From contig CAJJUC010000113.1 of the NCBI GenBank assembly GCA_905195005.1, positions 1 through 7,460 of the forward strand: DNA of 7,460 nucleotides, given 5' to 3'. The position numbers and the translations under genes are program-made. Origin of the DNA: an uncultured Eubacteriales bacterium (GTDB taxonomy: Bacteria; Bacillota; Clostridia; UMGS1883). Below the pieces are notes generated by a model. That model made no database searches and was not told the origin of the DNA. It saw nothing but the letters and a program-made list of their open reading frames with translations. Position 1 is the first letter of the stretch. Each line of letters starts with the position of its first letter. Positions 4,532 to 7,460 of this stretch are shown in pieces.

Positions 4532-7393
4532 ATGAGAATATACGAAGATTTTGTAAAAACTTCGGAAAACCGTGAGCCGCAGCGCTCATACTATATCCCT
4601 TACGACACGCTTGAAAAAGCGCTTGCCGGAAAAAAAGAAGCCTCCGCATTTTATAAAAAGCTTAACGGGACATGGGAGTTTGCGTTTTTCAAGCGTGACA
4701 TTGATGTTCCCGAAAGGGTGCGTTTTACAGACAGCGTTCCCGTGCCTTCGTGCTGGCAGGCGCTCGGTTATGAAAAGCCCGGGTACACGAATGTCAATTA
4801 CCCTCATCCGGTTGACGCACCGTTCGTTCCCGATGACAATCCGTGCGGAATATATTCGCGCGTTTTCACAATTGCGGGAGATTGGGCAAAAAGAAAAACC
4901 TATGTTGTTTTCGAGGGAGTGTCCTCCTGCATGTTTTTATACATAAACGACAGGTATGCCGGATTTTCTCAAGGGTCGCATTTGCAGGCAGAATTTGAAA
5001 TTTCGGATTATCTGCATCCGGGGGAGAACAGGATTACCGTTAAGGTGTTGAAGTGGTGCGTCGGGAGTTATCTTGAGGATCAGGATTTTTTCCGATTTTC
5101 GGGAATATTCCGCGACGTTTACCTGCTTTCACGTGAGAAGAATCATATAAAGGACGTTTTCATCAGAGCAAATGCAAAGCAAATAACCGTTGACGCCGAA
5201 AATTATGAAATATACGCAGAGGGGAAAAAGGTTGAAAGCCTTGATAATCCGACGCTTTGGAACAGTGAGAAGCCGTTTTTGTACACGGTTGTGGTTAAGG
5301 GCAATACGGAGTTTATCCCGTTCAACGTAGGAATGAGAGAAATTGCCGTTTCGGACAAAAACGAGCTGCTTATAAACGGTGTCCCCGTTCTGCTTAAGGG
5401 TGTGAATCACCACGACACGCACCCGAAAAACGGATACTGCGTAACGGAGGAGGAGCTTGAAAATGAGCTTAAGCTGATGAAAAGCCTGAATATAAACACA
5501 GTCAGAACATCGCACTACCCTCCGACTCCGGAATTTTTGAATATGTGCGACAGGCTCGGGTTTTATGTAATCGATGAAACAGACCTTGAAACGCACGGAT
5601 ATTGTATGCGCTTCGGCGCAGCTTCGCGCGAGGCTCACGGGAGCAACGGTGACAATTGGTATGATGTGAACTACCCGATATGGCCGTGCCAAAATCCCGA
5701 TTTTGCCGATATGTTTATTGAACGAATGGAAAGAATGGTCAGACGTGACAAAAATCATCCCTGCATTATCATGTGGTCAACGGGAAACGAGAGCGGCTAC
5801 GGCGTGAATCATGAAGCAATGATAAAATGGGCAAAGGAATATGACGGAACGCGCCTGCTGCACTGCGAGGACGCATCACGCAAGGGAGATAATACAAAGG
5901 TTGACATAATATCATCAATGTATACCTCGGTTGAGGACATGGAAAAGGCGGCGAAGAATCCCGAAATGAACAAACCGCTGTTCCTGTGCGAATATGCGCA
6001 CGCAATGGGCAACGGCCCCGGAGATGTTTACGATTACGTCGGGATATTCCGAAAGTACCCGAATATTATCGGCGGCTGCATATGGGAATGGGCGGATCAC
6101 ACGGTAATTGAGGACGGCGTTCGGAAATACGGCGGAGATTTCGGCGAGCTTACAAGCGACGCAAATTTTTGCAGTGACGGGCTTGTGTTCTGCGACAGGA
6201 CATTCAAGGCAGGCTCTCTCAACGCAAAGTATTCCTATCAGTATTTTGATACTTCGCTGAACGATCACACGCTTACGGTTTCAAACCTTTACGACTTCAC
6301 AAATCTTAATGAATACACGCTCCGCGCTTCACTCAGCGTTGACGGCGAAATCCGCGAAAGCCGCGATTTTGTGCTCAGCATTGCGCCGCATGATTCCGCA
6401 GAGCTGAATCTTCCGTTTGAGTATCCCGAAAAGTGCGGACTCGGCGCTTTTATCGATATTTCACTTTTGGACAAAAACGACGCCGAAGTCGGAATGATGC
6501 AGCATGAAATCAAGTGCGAAAGAAAAAAGATTGAGGTTTCCGCGCCCGCTGCATCAATCCGTGAGGACGGAATCTATGCGTATATAGACGGCGACGGTTT
6601 TTCATATGCTTTCAACAAGCATTACGGCGTTCTTGAAAGCATGGTTCGCGGAGGGAAGCAGCTTCTTGCAGCTGCTCCGAAGCTTTCTGTATGGCGCGCG
6701 CCGCTTGATAATGACAGAACCGTGAAAAAGCTTTGGCAGTACTCGCCCGATGATAATAACGGGGAAAATCTTGACCGTGCGTTTACAAAGGTTTATTCGT
6801 GCGCTGCCGAGGGCAATAAGATAACGGTTGAGGGCTCGATTGCCGGCGTGGCAAGAATGCCGGTTATGCGGCACAAAATCGTGTATGAATTTTTCGCGGG
6901 CGGCGAAATCCGCATTACACTCAGCGGAAAAATGCGCGATAAGCTGAATCTGTTTTTGCCGCGAATCGGGTTCGATCTTGCAGTTCCGAGTGAAAACGAG
7001 GGCTTTTCGTATTTTGCATTCGGCAGCGGCGAATCGTATATCGATATGCGCCGTCACACGAAAATGGGACTTTACCAAAGCGCTGCCGAGCATGAGTATG
7101 TAGACTATATCATGCCGCAGGAGCATGGAAATCATACGGGAGCGAGATGGCTCAGAACCGACAGCGGACTGACGTTCGCATCCGACGGGGAGTTTGAATT
7201 TAACGTTTCGCAGTATACTGCCGATGAGCTTGCGCGCGCAATGCACACCGATGAGCTTCACAAAAGCGGCTGCACAAATATCAGAATCGATTACAGGGAT
7301 TCGGGAATAGGTTCGGGGAGCTGCGGTGCACAGCTGATTGAAAAATACAGGGTAAAGGACGAAAGCTTTTCTTTTACGTTCTATATACTATAG
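4532..7393 (+). CDS. lacZ: GH2 beta-galactosidase, LacZ type, with compact second domain
   Basis: This cytoplasmic glycoside hydrolase (no signal peptide, 953 residues; E. coli LacZ has 1,023) splits terminal beta-galactosides by a retaining mechanism. Domains in order: jelly-roll sugar-binding domain (about 40-200), immunoglobulin-like domain (about 203-265), TIM-barrel catalytic domain (about 266-565), second Ig-like domain (about 575-665), and beta-galactosidase small-chain-type domain (about 680-950). Key LacZ residues are all matched: Asp185 (D201), His294 (H357), His328 (H391), Glu353/His355 (E416/H418), acid-base Glu420 in GNESGYG (E461), Tyr464 (Y503), nucleophile Glu487 in CEYAHAMGN (E537), His490 (H540), Trp518 (W568). 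The position of W999 is Cys931. The first Ig-like domain is about 45 residues shorter than in LacZ. The start is ATG 4532 with AAAGGAG seven bases upstream. True substrate could be lactose or another beta-galactoside; related GH2 activities cannot be fully excluded. Confidence 0.93.
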   Translation: MRIYEDFVKTSENREPQRSYYIPYDTLEKALAGKKEASAFYKKLNGTWEFAFFKRDIDVPERVRFTDSVPVPSCWQALGYEKPGYTNVNYPHPVDAPFVPDDNPCGIYSRVFTIAGDWAKRKTYVVFEGVSSCMFLYINDRYAGFSQGSHLQAEFEISDYLHPGENRITVKVLKWCVGSYLEDQDFFRFSGIFRDVYLLSREKNHIKDVFIRANAKQITVDAENYEIYAEGKKVESLDNPTLWNSEKPFLYTVVVKGNTEFIPFNVGMREIAVSDKNELLINGVPVLLKGVNHHDTHPKNGYCVTEEELENELKLMKSLNINTVRTSHYPPTPEFLNMCDRLGFYVIDETDLETHGYCMRFGAASREAHGSNGDNWYDVNYPIWPCQNPDFADMFIERMERMVRRDKNHPCIIMWSTGNESGYGVNHEAMIKWAKEYDGTRLLHCEDASRKGDNTKVDIISSMYTSVEDMEKAAKNPEMNKPLFLCEYAHAMGNGPGDVYDYVGIFRKYPNIIGGCIWEWADHTVIEDGVRKYGGDFGELTSDANFCSDGLVFCDRTFKAGSLNAKYSYQYFDTSLNDHTLTVSNLYDFTNLNEYTLRASLSVDGEIRESRDFVLSIAPHDSAELNLPFEYPEKCGLGAFIDISLLDKNDAEVGMMQHEIKCERKKIEVSAPAASIREDGIYAYIDGDGFSYAFNKHYGVLESMVRGGKQLLAAAPKLSVWRAPLDNDRTVKKLWQYSPDDNNGENLDRAFTKVYSCAAEGNKITVEGSIAGVARMPVMRHKIVYEFFAGGEIRITLSGKMRDKLNLFLPRIGFDLAVPSENEGFSYFAFGSGESYIDMRRHTKMGLYQSAAEHEYVDYIMPQEHGNHTGARWLRTDSGLTFASDGEFEFNVSQYTADELARAMHTDELHKSGCTNIRIDYRDSGIGSGSCGAQLIEKYRVKDESFSFTFYIL

Positions 7394-7460
7394 ATCAAAC
7401 TGTTAAGGGGCTGTTTAAAAAGTCCTAAAATCACAAAGGGGCTGCAGCAAAATGCGATTG
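7394..7460 (+). repeat. Gap after lacZ with a duplicated AAGGGGCTG element, cut by window edge
   Basis: AAGGGGCTG occurs twice in direct orientation (7405-7413 and 7436-7444, 31 bp apart), each followed within a few bases by an A-run (tttAAAA and cagcAAAA). The first copy, GGGGCTGTTTAAAAAGTC, resembles the terminal repeat of several insertion-sequence families. The second, GGGGCTGCAGCAAAATGC, could be the rising arm of a terminator for lacZ. Neither a second hairpin arm nor a transposase is present before the sequence ends, so the choice stays open. Confidence 0.35.

Noticed and set aside
5594..5700. Extra 22 residues between His355 and Glu420 of the beta-galactosidase compared with E. coli LacZ
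   Set aside because: Loop length between these motifs varies widely in GH2 enzymes, so it is not a reliable oddity.
5129..5758. Long open frame of about 209 codons on the minus strand within lacZ
   Set aside because: It lies opposite the conserved GH2 catalytic domain, has no ribosome site or promoter that I can see, and its translation has no recognisable motif.
6602..7261. Open frame of about 219 codons on the minus strand within the 3' part of lacZ
   Set aside because: It is antisense to the conserved small-chain domain and is better explained by codon bias of the true gene.

Overview
The window looks like chromosomal DNA of a low-to-mid GC Firmicute, most likely a gut-type clostridium (Oscillospiraceae/Ruminococcaceae-like). 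This rests on strong purine-rich ribosome binding sites, sigma-A promoters of TTGACA/TATAAT type, a secreted protein with a copper-amine-oxidase-type N-terminal domain, a clostridial-style dUTPase, and the long Gram-positive form of nicotinate phosphoribosyltransferase. Taxonomy is an inference from these traits, not a database match.

Layout from left to right. Five genes lie on the minus strand. In transcription order they are: an AraC-family regulator (3595-4401); a small uncharacterised protein (3233-3517) followed 16 bp later by nicotinate phosphoribosyltransferase (1771-3216), sharing one promoter at 3549-3577; then dUTPase (1184-1690) followed 34 bp later by a secreted papain-like C39-type cysteine peptidase (22-1149), sharing a promoter at 1727-1756. 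One large gene, a 953-residue GH2 beta-galactosidase (4532-7393), is on the plus strand, divergent from the AraC gene. Coding density is high; no gap exceeds 135 bp, and there is no RNA gene, CRISPR array or complete mobile element.

Functionally, the left side is housekeeping: pyrimidine nucleotide hygiene (dUTPase), NAD salvage from nicotinate, and an exported hydrolase of unknown target. The right side is a minimal sugar-use unit: a regulator with a cupin-like sensor domain facing the beta-galactosidase it probably controls. No sugar transporter is in view.

The most interesting sequence is the 130-bp gap between regulator and beta-galactosidase. Two sigma-A promoters, each with a perfect TATAAT and a 17-bp spacer, face each other so that each predicted start site falls inside the other's -10 box. 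Nearly the same 14-mer sits in both spacers in mirror orientation (13/14 identity), and related AATAT-type copies recur about 20-22 bp apart upstream. This looks like a compact mutually exclusive switch with built-in operator sites. A second oddity is the unusually short second (immunoglobulin-like) domain of the beta-galactosidase. Both window ends carry similar GGGCTGC-rich sequences just past the last genes, perhaps the first arms of terminators or a repeat family. I found no evidence of a wholly new multi-gene system.
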